From an uncultured Clostridiaceae bacterium (lineage in GTDB: Bacteria; Bacillota; Clostridia; Lachnospirales; Lachnospiraceae): 5,118 bases of DNA. A program made the translations under genes and the position numbers. The notes beneath the pieces were generated by a model. It worked only from the letters and a program-made list of their open reading frames with translations. It did not search any database and had not been told where the DNA came from. The first letter of the stretch is position 1. Each line of letters begins with the position of its first letter. Below, piece by piece: positions 5,115-5,118 of the stretch. The DNA is taken from the NCBI GenBank assembly GCA_947175375.1, contig CAMWMT010000233.1:1-5118 (forward strand), read 5' to 3'.

Positions 5115-5118
5115 ATGA
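5115..5118 (+). CDS. Start of the next gene, only the first codon present
   Basis: An ATG at 5115-5117 follows a perfect AGGAGG (5103-5108) by six bases, a very strong translation start. A promoter candidate and a terminator lie upstream, so this begins a new unit independent of the reductase. Nothing can be said about the product. Confidence 0.6.

Noticed and set aside
1..5118. CRISPR array, insertion sequence, tRNA or rRNA
   Set aside because: I found no regularly spaced repeats, transposase-like frames, terminal repeats around a gene, or tRNA/rRNA-like sequence on either strand.

Overview
The window looks like chromosomal DNA from a low-to-mid GC gut-type Firmicute, most likely a Lachnospiraceae-like Clostridium relative. 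The basis is strong AGGAGG-type ribosome binding sites, sigma-A style promoters with 17-bp spacers, a TTG start on a regulator, and the protein types present. This placement is an inference from style and was not checked against any database.

Layout. (1) Positions 1-642, minus strand: a LysR-type regulator (LTTR) whose frame is cut by an in-frame TAG after 194 codons. The same frame stays open beyond the stop to the window edge with plausible LysR sequence, so it is probably a nonsense-mutated gene. (2) Positions 643-825: a compact divergent control region. It holds back-to-back promoters, an exact ATAC-N7-GTAT LysR-type dyad overlapping the lysR -35, and a second dyad two helical turns away abutting the -35 of the other promoter. 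(3) Positions 826-2292, plus strand: an intact family 1 glycoside hydrolase of the 6-phospho-beta-glucosidase type. (4) Positions 2293-3308: a major facilitator transporter lacking TM1 and TM2. It starts right after the hydrolase stop, with a frame-broken remnant of the TM2-TM3 loop at the junction. (5) Positions 3358-3612: a small stand-alone helical protein resembling the effector/dimerisation part of MerR regulators, without a DNA-binding domain. (6) Positions 3691-4821: an intact aldo/keto reductase fused to a C-terminal domain with two 4Fe-4S cysteine motifs. (7) Positions 4822-5114: two hairpins, the second a good intrinsic terminator, then an AT-rich leader with a promoter and a strong ribosome binding site. 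(8) At 5115 the next gene begins; only its ATG lies in the window.

How it may work together. The ancestral unit appears to be an LTTR controlling a divergent glucoside-utilisation operon: transporter uptake, then cytoplasmic cleavage by the hydrolase. The reductase and small protein may be a separate redox module with its own promoter. In this copy the regulator and the transporter both look damaged while the hydrolase and the control region look intact, so the cluster may be decaying. I saw no CRISPR array, insertion sequence, tRNA or rRNA. I see no clear evidence of a wholly new system; the points most worth checking are the regulatory architecture, the two broken genes and the orphan MerR-like domain protein.
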